This document shows positions 1 to 6,086 of a stretch of DNA of 19,499 bases, one piece after another (positions within the stretch are counted from its first letter, which is position 1; each line of letters begins with the position of its first letter). A model generated the notes under the pieces. It searched no databases. It was not told where the DNA came from and saw nothing but the letters and a program-made list of their open reading frames with translations. The position numbers were made by a program, and so were the translations under genes. Origin of the DNA: JBBQBQ01 sp038317685 (GTDB lineage Bacteria; Desulfobacterota; Desulfuromonadia; Desulfuromonadales; DDH964); the NCBI GenBank assembly GCA_038317685.1, contig JBBQBQ010000040.1, positions 1 through 19,499 of the forward strand, written 5' to 3'.

Positions 1-52
1 TCTCTTCGAAACGCATTATCCGGATCTCCTGTTGTAGTGCTGTCCGTTTCAT
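1..52 (-). CDS. ISNCY-like transposase, N-terminal fragment (cut by window edge)
   Basis: A reading frame starts at the minus-strand ATG at 52-50 and runs off the window. Only 17 residues are visible (MKRTALQQEIRIMRFEE). A strong ribosome-binding site, AGGAGG, lies at 57-62, five to eight bases upstream of the start. The peptide resembles the beginning of ISNCY-family DDE transposases, in which this segment precedes a helix-turn-helix. With so few residues the assignment is tentative; the start codon itself is well supported by the ribosome-binding site. Confidence 0.55.
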   Translation of the reverse strand, partial: MKRTALQQEIRIMRFEE

Positions 53-109
53 GGTGTCCTCCTGCGAGACACGATGAACCGGACAGATGTTGTGCTACAA
101 CACCGGACA
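1..109 (-). mobile_element. End of an ISNCY-like insertion sequence (partial)
   Basis: The window starts inside an insertion sequence transcribed leftwards. It holds the first codons of a transposase (1-52) and about 57 bases of leader up to a probable element end near 109, where the minus strand begins TGTCCGG. The same heptamer recurs at 79-85, and a perfect hairpin GTTGT-gct-ACAAC lies between the two copies at 89-101. The family call rests on the short N-terminus matching my recollection of ISNCY (IS1202/ISDol1-like) transposases. The other end is outside the window, so the element size and terminal repeats cannot be confirmed. Confidence 0.55.
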
Positions 110-246
110 GTCTATTTGCTAGCAACACGCTTTCTATGCGGCATTGACGGGTCGGACACCGCGTGTTAATAACAGAACACTCCTGAGGCGACCCAAGGAA
201 GGGGACAGAAGAGGGAAAGGCGTTAGTTTAAGACGCACAAGACTGC

Positions 247-281
247 AACGGCGGGTCGGGAATAAATCCCGGCTCGCCGTT
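247..281. other. Strong hairpin downstream of the HEPN remnant
   Basis: Inverted repeat with 15-base arms (247-261 and 267-281) around a 5-base loop ATAAA; the arms pair fully if two G-U pairs are allowed. It sits 30 bases beyond the stop of the leftward HEPN remnant and could end its transcription. No run of T follows on either strand, so it is not a textbook intrinsic terminator. Apart from this hairpin I see no gene in 110-310. Confidence 0.5.
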
Positions 282-310
282 ACTATGGAGGGATTTGGCA
301 GGAGTGCTCC

Positions 311-630
311 CTATGCCTGACCGGCAAGATGCCGTTCGGCCTCGCGTACGAATCGCTCTTCCAGTGGTTTGATTTCCTCCAGGTCGTCCCCTTCGAGCTC
401 CCCTTCCTCCAGATAGTCGCCTCTTTGCCGCAACTCAAAGGCGCGATGGAGGGCCTTGGAAAGGTCCCGAGGGAAAACCCCGGCCTTGACGAACTCCCGG
501 CCGAAGAGGGCAATCGCTCCGGAATGTTTGGACGTGCCGAGCTGCCGGGATTGCAGTAGGTCGAACACCGCATAAAACATGGCGTAATAAGGCCGGTTCA
601 TGACCGAACGGCCGCTCATTGTCGCGCGTT
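311..630 (-). pseudogene. HEPN-domain protein (UPF0332-like toxin), 5'-truncated
   Basis: The native part is about 105 residues. It shows the conserved core of small HEPN proteins: a helix reading NRPYYAMFYAV, then SKHSGAIALFGREFVK, then the acidic C-terminal helix after FELRQRGDY. Such proteins are usually the toxin or ribonuclease half of MNT-HEPN toxin-antitoxin pairs. The first helix, normally some 25-35 residues before the YYAMFYA motif, is missing because the IS21 element begins at 631. An open frame continues into the IS end as far as a GTG at 682, so a chimeric peptide is possible. The partner nucleotidyltransferase, usually adjacent on the 5' side, is not present. The HEPN assignment comes from recognising the motif, not from a search. 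Confidence 0.7.
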
Positions 631-684
631 TGTCAATCGGCATTGAAAATTGACCCACCATCGGCGTCCAATTTTGACCCACCC
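631..684. repeat. Left end of IS21 element with repeated TGACCCAC motifs
   Basis: The outer 13 bases match the right end at 10 positions. Two TGACCCAC copies lie 24 bases apart, and TCGGCGTCCAA between them corresponds to TCGGCGTTCAA at the right end. These repeats are the expected transposase-binding sites. Confidence 0.8.
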
Positions 685-691
685 CAGCGGG

Positions 692-1120
692 CTAATTTTG
701 GGCGCAATTTCTGGTTTTGATTCTCCAGCTTTCGTTTCCCGTTTCGACGATTTCACAGTGATGGGTGACCCGGTCGAGCAGGGCCGTGGTCATCTTGCCA
801 TCGCCAAAGACCTGGGGCCATTCGCCGAAGGTCAGGTTGGTGGTAATGAGCAGTGAGGTACGCTCGTAGAGTCAGGCAATCAGGTGGAAAACGAGTTGCC
901 CGCCGCTCTTGGAGAACGGTAGGTAGCCGAGTTCGTCGAGGACCACCATGTCGAGGCGGGCGAGACTGTCGGCGAGTTTCCCGCCCCCTCCAGCGAGCTT
1001 CTCTTGTTCGAGCCGGTTGACGAGGTCGACCAAGTTGAAGTACTTGCCCCGGCAGCCATTGCGAATCACCTGACGGGCGATGGCGATTGCCAGATGGGTC
1101 TTGCCGGTTCCGGGCAGCTT
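692..1120 (-). pseudogene. istB: istB, IS21 helper ATPase, 5'-deleted and interrupted by a stop
   Basis: IstB is the AAA+ ATPase that assists IstA in IS21 transposition; intact copies are about 250 residues. The preserved frame begins at the Walker A region (LPGTGKTHLAIAIARQ, from about 1117), continues through the Walker B segment VVLDELGYLPFSK, and ends at 692. The first 90-110 codons are absent, and the remaining sequence is joined directly to the 3' end of istA. An in-frame TGA at 874-872 falls between HLIA and LYERTSLLITTN. Intact relatives usually have an Arg or Ser codon there, so this looks like a point nonsense mutation. Downstream the same frame stays open through FGEWPQVFGDGKM and LLDRVTHHCEIVETG. 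The protein is almost certainly non-functional. Confidence 0.85.
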
Positions 1121-2559
1121 TCAGCCGTCGGTTCCTCGCCGGAACGGGAAAACAGGTTGAGAATCACGTCGCGGCTGACCGGGCCGGCGGCAAGAGCCGT
1201 GGTGCAGGCTTGGCCGACCGCTTCCAACCCGTAGGTCGGGACACTGGCCAGGATGGCCACGAACTGTCGGTCTCCGTCGGAGCGTCCCTGTCGCAGCGCC
1301 TTGACCTGTTGGAGCGACTCCGGTAGATCCCATGACTGAAACGGGGTGCCGTTGCGCAGCGCCCCGGGTTTGTGCTTAAGCACGTCCAGATAATGCCAGG
1401 GATCGAAGGCCGTCTTGTCCCGCCCAAACTGACGCGGATGCAGGCCGACCACCCGGCCGTTGTGCACAAACGCGACCTGATCGGCATAGGCCCGCACCAT
1501 CACGGTTTTGCCGACACAGGCCGCATGAACGCTGTAGCGGTTGCGGTCAAAGGAGACCAGGGCGGTCGATGTCACGCGGGCCACGGTTTCCTGATAACCG
1601 TCGAACGGAACCCGGACATTGACGAGCGACCGCCGTTCCCGATCCGCCACCTCGGCCACCGTCCGTTCCGGGAACTCGGGGTGCTTTAGGGTCGCCGCCA
1701 GCCCCCGGCACTCCTCCGCCAGCCAGAGGTTCAACTCCTCCAACGTGGCGAACTTGCGCCGCTTGGCAAACAGGCGCTGGCGCACCAAGCCGACCTGCCG
1801 CTCGATCTGCCCTTTCTCCCAGCCGGCCGTCGGCGTGCAGGCCACCGGCTCGAACAGGGAGTGCGAGGCCAGGTTCTGGAAGCGCCGGTTGAACACCCGG
1901 TCCTTCCCGAGCAGCACTTTGGTCACCACCGCCTTCAGGTTGTCATAAATCCCCTTGCGGCAGGCTCCGCCGAAGAACTGGAAAGCCTTCACGTGGGCGT
2001 CCAGCAGCATCTCCAGACTCTCCCGCAGGTACGCCACGCAAAACGGCGCCCGACTGTGACAGAGCCGGAACTGGGCGATCTTGACCCGAACATTCACCCC
2101 GGCCAGCTCGATCGGCTCATAACCCCAGTCGAACTGAAAGGCTTCGCCAGGAGCAAAACTTAGCGGTACGAAGGCCTTGATCGGTTCTTGCGCCTCCCGC
2201 TTCCAGCGCCGCACAAAACGTCGAACGCTGTCGTAACCCCCGGTAAACCCCTCCCGCTGCACTTGCTCGAACAGGAGCAACGCGCTACACCGCTGCTTCC
2301 TCGGCTTGCGGGCATCCTCTTCCAGCTCTTGGGTTAATGACACCTTGAACACGTCCAGCTTCGGTGCCGGCTGGACCTTGCGTTCGTAATGCAGCTCCGT
2401 CACGTCGGAACGCAAAATGGTGCGCACGGTGTTGCGGGACAGGTGCATGTCCCGGGCAATCTGGCGAATCGGCTTGTGGTCCCGATGGTGGGCGTTGCGA
2501 ATCTTGCGGATGGTTTCCACGGTCAGCATCTCCTTTTGAAGGCTCCTCTCTCGGGGCAT
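1066..2559 (-). CDS. istA: IS21-family transposase IstA
   Basis: A 497-residue DDE transposase that would cut and join the IS ends. An N-terminal helix-turn-helix reads IRQIARDMHLSRNTVRTIL (residues 31-49). The catalytic core shows FQFDWGYEP (Asp144), YDNLKAVV (Asp206) and a Glu in GWEKGQIERQVG (probably Glu253). The C-terminal tail after about residue 470 is abnormal: from SCPEPARPIW onward it is read from istB sequence in another frame because of the fusion deletion, so the native C-terminus is lost. The first Met lacks a good ribosome-binding site. The second Met (position 2529) matches the usual start of the family, but an AAGGAG abuts it too closely. Activity is doubtful without IstB. 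Confidence 0.88.
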   Translation of the reverse strand: MPRERSLQKEMLTVETIRKIRNAHHRDHKPIRQIARDMHLSRNTVRTILRSDVTELHYERKVQPAPKLDVFKVSLTQELEEDARKPRKQRCSALLLFEQVQREGFTGGYDSVRRFVRRWKREAQEPIKAFVPLSFAPGEAFQFDWGYEPIELAGVNVRVKIAQFRLCHSRAPFCVAYLRESLEMLLDAHVKAFQFFGGACRKGIYDNLKAVVTKVLLGKDRVFNRRFQNLASHSLFEPVACTPTAGWEKGQIERQVGLVRQRLFAKRRKFATLEELNLWLAEECRGLAATLKHPEFPERTVAEVADRERRSLVNVRVPFDGYQETVARVTSTALVSFDRNRYSVHAACVGKTVMVRAYADQVAFVHNGRVVGLHPRQFGRDKTAFDPWHYLDVLKHKPGALRNGTPFQSWDLPESLQQVKALRQGRSDGDRQFVAILASVPTYGLEAVGQACTTALAAGPVSRDVILNLFSRSGEEPTAESCPEPARPIWQSPSPVR

Positions 2560-2588
2560 AATCCCGTGAGCATGGAGGAGGTGCTGAG

Positions 2589-2650
2589 GTGGGTCAAATT
2601 TGAACGCCGATTACCCCTCAAAGTGGGTCATTTTTGCATGCCTGTTAACA
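2589..2650. repeat. Right end of IS21 element with repeated TGACCCAC motifs
   Basis: Reading inward on the minus strand from 2650, the end starts TGTTAACAGGCATGC and carries TGACCCAC at 2630-2623 and again at 2596-2589. The second copy is preceded by the shared TCGGCGTTCAA block. The end truncates the higB remnant directly. Confidence 0.8.
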
Positions 2651-2843
2651 ACTGGCCGGAGCGGCTCCCCGCGAGCGGTTCGAGCCGGTTTCCGGGCGGG
2701 ACACGGAGGAAGTCGAGCGCGGTGGCGGCGTGAAGCTGCTTCAGCTTGCGCTGTGCGGCCCGCTGCACGTCCGGGGGCAATTTCCTGGAAAATCGCCCCC
2801 GAAACAGTTGCTCGGTCTCTTTGCAGGCGAAGCTTAAGATCAT
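2651..2843 (-). pseudogene. higB: HigB/RelE-type toxin, 3'-truncated by IS21
   Basis: The frame starts at the minus-strand ATG at 2843. It keeps the first 64 residues of a protein of about 92 residues: MILSFACKETEQLF, SRKLPPDVQRAAQRKL, and LRVPPGNRLEPLAG. These are hallmarks of plasmid-maintenance HigB toxins, which cleave mRNA on the ribosome. The IS21 end follows immediately after the Gln codon, adding LLTGMQK and a stop. The catalytic C-terminal segment (normally RxxWRI.F) and the downstream higA antitoxin gene are gone. A longer in-frame start at 2930 exists, but homology begins at 2843. No strong ribosome-binding site is visible. The remainder of 2844-2965 contains no recognised gene. 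Confidence 0.8.
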
Positions 2844-2965
2844 GAGCCGATAGGATCGGGCGGCGGTAGTATTATCAAGCGATAGCAAGATTTTGGGTAG
2901 GCCTCGCAGGACCTTAATTTCTCTACCCAACGCGGCCCGGAAGACCTATCCTTTCTCTATCCGCC

Positions 2966-3307
2966 ATGAACCCGACTCCTTCCAGCCGCCTCTACTCCCG
3001 CATCTATACCCTGGTCCGCCAGGTCCCGCCCGGCCGCGTCACCACCTACGGCCGTATCGCCCGGCTGGCCGGCTGCACGGCTCGCACCGTCGGCTTCGCC
3101 ATGGCGGCGCTACCGACCGGGCACGATCTGCCGTGGCAGCGGGTCATCAACAGCCAGGGGCAGGTCAGCCCGCGCAGCGACGGCGATGGGACCGTGATCC
3201 AGCGGCTCCTGCTGGAGGCCGAAGGGGTGAGTTTCAATGCCCAGGGGTGGATCGATCTGGCCGAATTCGGCTGGGAGTTTCCGGGCAGCGAACCCTGGGG
3301 GGAATGA
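2966..3307 (+). CDS. Alkyltransferase-like protein (ATL, MGMT-family fold)
   Basis: 113 residues, the usual size of bacterial ATL proteins (YbaZ/eAtl1-like). These bind O6-alkylguanine in DNA without repairing it and flag the lesion for nucleotide excision repair. The MGMT DNA-binding domain is evident: VPPGRVTTYGRIARLAG (residues 20-36) followed by ARTVGFAM. The acceptor motif, PCHRV in true methyltransferases, reads PWQRV here (residues 56-60), so the reactive Cys is Trp. This is the defining ATL substitution, and alkyl transfer is not expected. The gene stands alone, 109 bases before the DUF924 gene and separated from it by a promoter. Its ribosome-binding site is weak. Confidence 0.88.
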   Translation: MNPTPSSRLYSRIYTLVRQVPPGRVTTYGRIARLAGCTARTVGFAMAALPTGHDLPWQRVINSQGQVSPRSDGDGTVIQRLLLEAEGVSFNAQGWIDLAEFGWEFPGSEPWGE

Positions 3308-3342
3308 GGGGGGGCCGTCGGTCATGGAACTTTGGACGCCGG

Positions 3343-3384
3343 TTGACCGGATATCTCCGCCATGATATTTTGATATCGAAGTAT
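3343..3384 (+). promoter_or_regulatory. Promoter with MarR-type palindromic operator upstream of DUF924-cupin
   Basis: A -35 box TTGACC (3343-3348) is followed after 17 bases by TATTTT (3366-3371) as -10. Overlapping the -10 is the palindrome ATATTTTGATATCGAAGTAT (3365-3384), centred on GATATC. Twenty bases (3361-3380) are identical to 4706-4725 upstream of the marR gene. The position suits repression by blocking RNA polymerase. Regulation by the neighbouring MarR is an inference from this shared site. Confidence 0.75.
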
Positions 3385-3416
3385 TTGCATCGTCAGCCCG
3401 TATCAAAAGGACCAAA

Positions 3417-3953
3417 GTGTATCAAAAAATCCTCGATTTCTGGTTTCATGAAATCGCCCCGAAGACTTGGTGGACCGCTGATTCCGCCTTCGACCAGCAG
3501 CTGCGCACCCGCTACGGCGACCTCCTCGACCGCGCCGCCCGGGCGGAACTCTATCCCTGGCGCCGGAAGCCCCGGGGGCGGCTGGCGGAGATTCTGGTCC
3601 TCGACCAGTTCTCCCGCAACATCCACCGCGATTCGCCCTTGGCCTTCGCCCAAGACCCGCTGGCGCTGGCGTTGGCCCAGGAGGCGATTGCGGCGGGCGC
3701 CGCGGCCGCCCTCGAACCGGCCGAACGCAGCTTTTTGTACATGCCCTTTATGCATAGCGAGTCTAAGTTCATTCACGAGTGGGCGGAGGTGCTCTTCCGC
3801 GATAACGGGGTCGAGGGGAGCTACCAGTTCGAACTGAAACACAAGGCGATCATCAACCGTTTCGGCCGTTACCCACACCGCAATGAGGTGCTCGGCCGGG
3901 CCTCCAGCGCGGAAGAGATTGCCTTCCTTGCTCAACCGGGGTCCCGGTTTTGA
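3417..3953 (+). CDS. DUF924 family protein
   Basis: 178 residues, full length for the DUF924 family (an all-helical TPR-like fold of unknown biochemical role). Typical features are the start VYQKILDFWFHE, then WW at 18-19, the block ILVLDQFSRNIHRDSP, and YMPFMHSE with FRDNG further on. The start is a GTG at 3417 with AAAAGGA six bases upstream; no ATG in frame fits better. It is the first gene of a two-gene unit with the cupin, 43 bases downstream, and is expressed from a promoter carrying the MarR-type operator. I know of no firmly established function for this family. Confidence 0.88.
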   Translation: MYQKILDFWFHEIAPKTWWTADSAFDQQLRTRYGDLLDRAARAELYPWRRKPRGRLAEILVLDQFSRNIHRDSPLAFAQDPLALALAQEAIAAGAAAALEPAERSFLYMPFMHSESKFIHEWAEVLFRDNGVEGSYQFELKHKAIINRFGRYPHRNEVLGRASSAEEIAFLAQPGSRF

Positions 3954-3996
3954 AGCTGTCGCCGGGGAAGAGACCACTCAAACAGGGAGAATGCCG

Positions 3997-4422
3997 ATGA
4001 CGGAACACCATAAAAACTACAGCGTCGAGCACCTTGGATCGTTCGAGTCCCTTGCGGAACGGGAATTCATGGGCTTTCCCGGCAAGTATTTCCTGGGCAA
4101 GGAATTTGGGTTGACCGGTTGCGAGGTCTCCCTCAACCGCCTGCCGGCCGGGAAGGGGATGCCCTTCGTCCATACCCACCAAAAGAACGAAGAGCTCTAC
4201 ATCGTCCTGCGGGGGAACGGCATCTTCTTTGTGGACGGCGAGGAGTTTCCGATCGGGGAGGGGAGCCTGATCCGGGTCGGCCTGGAGGGAGAGCGGGCCT
4301 GGAAGGCGGGGAACGAGGATCTCTATTTCATCTGTATCCAGGCAGAAGTGGGGAGTCTCACCCAGTCGACCCTCGAAGACGGGGTCCGGCCCGGGACCAA
4401 GGCTTCGTGGATGAAAAAATAG
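3997..4422 (+). CDS. Single-domain cupin protein
   Basis: 141 residues from the ATG at 3997. A GGGAGA lies six bases upstream, and an ATG at 3991 is too close to that site. The metal-binding cupin motif is present: GKGMPFVHTHQKNEELY gives His59, His61 and Glu65, followed by the second half GNGIFFVDGEEFPIGEGSLIRV. A single metal ion and a small-molecule or sugar-like ligand are expected for the fold, but the substrate cannot be told from the sequence. It follows DUF924 closely in the same direction and probably shares its promoter and MarR-type control. The strongly hydrophilic N-terminus shows no signal peptide, so it is cytoplasmic. Confidence 0.85.
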   Translation: MTEHHKNYSVEHLGSFESLAEREFMGFPGKYFLGKEFGLTGCEVSLNRLPAGKGMPFVHTHQKNEELYIVLRGNGIFFVDGEEFPIGEGSLIRVGLEGERAWKAGNEDLYFICIQAEVGSLTQSTLEDGVRPGTKASWMKK

Positions 4423-4686
4423 GTGTCGGCTGTACCATCGAAATCGAAACCTTGAGGCAGGAGCGGCGGGTCGCGGCCCACCATGCCGCCTTACTTTTTG
4501 GCCAGGCGGCCCCAAAAAGTAAGCAAAAAGGTCCTTCCCCTGCGGGGGGCATGCAAACGCTGCCCCCCCATGGTTGACGGGAGGCGGGGGCGTTTTTCTG
4601 CTGCTGAGCCGACGGCGGCGGATCGGGGGCTTTGGATCAATCTCAAAGGCTAAAATTCAGGGGGTGCCAATGACCGGCGCCCCCGG
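4423..4686. other. Intergenic stretch with two hairpins, no gene
   Basis: Between the cupin gene and the marR promoter there is no convincing coding sequence. Two inverted repeats are visible. CTTACTTTTTGG (4490-4501) pairs exactly with CCAAAAAGTAAG (4512-4523), and GGGGGGCA (4544-4551) pairs with TGCCCCCC (4561-4568). The first has a T/A-rich arm and could end transcription of the cupin unit; the second is followed 30 bases later by a G-rich stretch ending in GTTTTT. Either could be the terminator; neither is textbook. Confidence 0.5.
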
Positions 4687-4729
4687 TTGACAGGAGGAAG
4701 TGCGGCATGATATTTTGATATCGAAATAT
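4687..4729 (+). promoter_or_regulatory. Promoter with MarR-type palindromic operator upstream of marR
   Basis: A consensus -35 box TTGACA (4687-4692) precedes TATTTT (4711-4716) by 18 bases. The palindrome ATATTTTGATATCGAAATAT (4710-4729) overlaps the -10 and has a single mismatched pair. It is the better copy of the site also found at 3365-3384. A MarR regulator encoded 30 bases downstream is the obvious binder, implying autorepression. Confidence 0.78.
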
Positions 4730-4758
4730 TCACCCATGAAGGAAGTGAGCCAGCAATC

Positions 4759-5199
4759 ATGACCACCGAACTGAACGAATCCCAGAAATTGTCCCTGGGG
4801 GTCTACATCAAGCTGATGCGGGCCACCAACGCGGCGACCGGCCACATCCACCGGCCCCTTCACCAGGCGGGGCTGACCCACAGCCAGTTCGCCGTGCTTG
4901 AGGCGCTGCACCACCTGGGTCCGCTCTGCCAGGGGGAGTTGAGCCGGAAGATTCTCAAGAGCTGCGCCAATCTCACCTCGGTCGTCGATGCCCTGGAGTC
5001 CCGGGAGCTGGTGTGCCGGGACCGTTCCGGTGCCGACCGGCGCAAGGTCAAGGTCGACCTGACCGAACAGGGCCGGCAGCTCGTCGCTGAGCTCTTCCCC
5101 CGCCACGCCGAGGTCATCGAGGAGGAGTTGTCGGTCCTATCGGCCGAAGAGCTGCGGGAACTCGGGCGCCTGCTGAAAAAACTCGGGCGCAGGGGCTGA
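4759..5199 (+). CDS. MarR-family transcriptional regulator
   Basis: 146 residues, the normal MarR length. The winged helix-turn-helix is clear: LTHSQFAVLEALHHLGPLC (about 38-56), then QGELSRKILKSCANLTSVVD as the recognition region, then the wing RELVCRDRSGADRRKVKVDL with the conserved DRR. Amphipathic helices at both ends form the dimer interface. One Cys (in KSCAN) sits beside the recognition helix and another (LVCRD) near the wing, so a redox-sensing mode is conceivable but unproven. It is followed 60 bases later by pirin in the same direction. Its promoter carries the palindrome shared with the DUF924-cupin unit, so it likely represses itself, pirin and that unit. Confidence 0.9.
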   Translation: MTTELNESQKLSLGVYIKLMRATNAATGHIHRPLHQAGLTHSQFAVLEALHHLGPLCQGELSRKILKSCANLTSVVDALESRELVCRDRSGADRRKVKVDLTEQGRQLVAELFPRHAEVIEEELSVLSAEELRELGRLLKKLGRRG

Positions 5200-5259
5200 T
5201 TTTTTCGGAGGAATGCTTCCCTGTCGGAAGCTTCGTCACCCAAGAAAAGGAGCATTAAG

Positions 5260-5955
5260 ATGATCACCGTCCGTAACTCGAACGAGCGCGGTCGCCACCA
5301 GGAAGACTGGCTCGACAGCCGTCACACCTTTTCCTTCCATACCTACCACGATCCCCGCCACATGGGCTTTCGCGACCTGCGGGTCATCAACCAGGACCGG
5401 GTCGCCCCGGGGCGCGGTTTCGGGCTCCATCCCCATCAGGACATGGAGATCTTCTCGCTGGTTCTGAGCGGCGCCCTGGAGCACAAGGACAACCTCGGCA
5501 ACCGGGAGCTGATCGGCCCCTGGCAGCTGCAGAAGATCACCGCCGGCACCGGGGTCCTGCACAGCGAATACAACCCCTCGGCAACCGAGGAGGTCCACTT
5601 CCTGCAAATCTGGATCCTTCCCGACCGGGCCGGACGCGAGCCCGGTTACGTCCTCGGCGACTTCTCGGCCGCGCCCCAAAATGCCCTGACCCCGATCCTC
5701 AACCCGGCCGGCAGCGAGGGGGCCGCCCTGCTGCACCAGGATGCCTACATCTACCGCGGCCGGATCGAGGCCCGGGCCGACTTCGACTACCGGCTGGCCG
5801 CCGGCCGCTACGGCTGGGTTCAGGTGATTTCGGGGACGATTGAGGTGAACGGCACCACGCTGGAGGGGGGGGATGGCGCGGCAATCAGCGAGGAGACCCG
5901 GCTGGAGTTCAAGGGAGTGGCTCCTGCCGAGTTCCTCTTCTTCGACCTGAACTGA
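5260..5955 (+). CDS. Pirin-family protein (YhhW-like bicupin)
   Basis: 231 residues, the length of bacterial YhhW-type pirins, which can show quercetin dioxygenase activity. The N-terminal metal-binding cupin is complete: GFGLHPHQDMEI gives His57 and His59, and GVLHSEYN gives His101 and Glu103, the four ligands seen in the family. The typical start with DWLDSRHTFSF and the GFRDLRVINQD segment are present. The C-terminal cupin lacks ligands, as expected. AAGGAG (5247-5252) lies seven bases before the ATG. A small hairpin GCTTCC/GGAAGC (5215-5231) lies between marR and this gene. Pirins are often controlled by an adjacent regulator responsive to electrophiles or oxidants; here MarR is the candidate. 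Confidence 0.92.
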   Translation: MITVRNSNERGRHQEDWLDSRHTFSFHTYHDPRHMGFRDLRVINQDRVAPGRGFGLHPHQDMEIFSLVLSGALEHKDNLGNRELIGPWQLQKITAGTGVLHSEYNPSATEEVHFLQIWILPDRAGREPGYVLGDFSAAPQNALTPILNPAGSEGAALLHQDAYIYRGRIEARADFDYRLAAGRYGWVQVISGTIEVNGTTLEGGDGAAISEETRLEFKGVAPAEFLFFDLN

Positions 5956-6086
5956 CCGGGCCCTTCCAGGAAGAACTTCCCCCGGCCCTCCTTCACCAAG
6001 GGCTGCTGCCTTTTTTCTGACTCCTTTGCCGGTTGAAGAGTTACAATAGCCACCATTTGCCCCCTGCTTGAAAGACTGTATCGCCC

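Larger units (their letters stand above)
631..2650 (-). mobile_element. IS21-family insertion sequence, about 2.02 kb, istB damaged
   Basis: The element is bounded by related ends: TGTCAATCGGCAT at 631 on the plus strand and TGTTAACAGGCAT at 2650 on the minus strand. Each end carries two copies of TGACCCAC (651-658 and 675-682 on the left; complements at 2589-2596 and 2623-2630 on the right), the multiple-terminal-repeat layout typical of IS21. It encodes istA and a degraded istB on the minus strand. Bases next to the ends (GCGTT before 631, ACTGG after 2650) do not form a target duplication. The sides carry pieces of two different genes (HEPN and higB), so the flanks are not one interrupted gene. 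Confidence 0.85.

Noticed and set aside
110..310. Possible small gene between the ISNCY-like end and the HEPN remnant
   Set aside because: No frame with a ribosome-binding site and sensible composition; only the hairpin at 247-281 stands out.
2893..3837. A 314-codon plus-strand open frame across the ATL and DUF924 genes
   Set aside because: It is low-complexity Arg/Pro/Ser-rich sequence read out of frame through two genes with clear family motifs.
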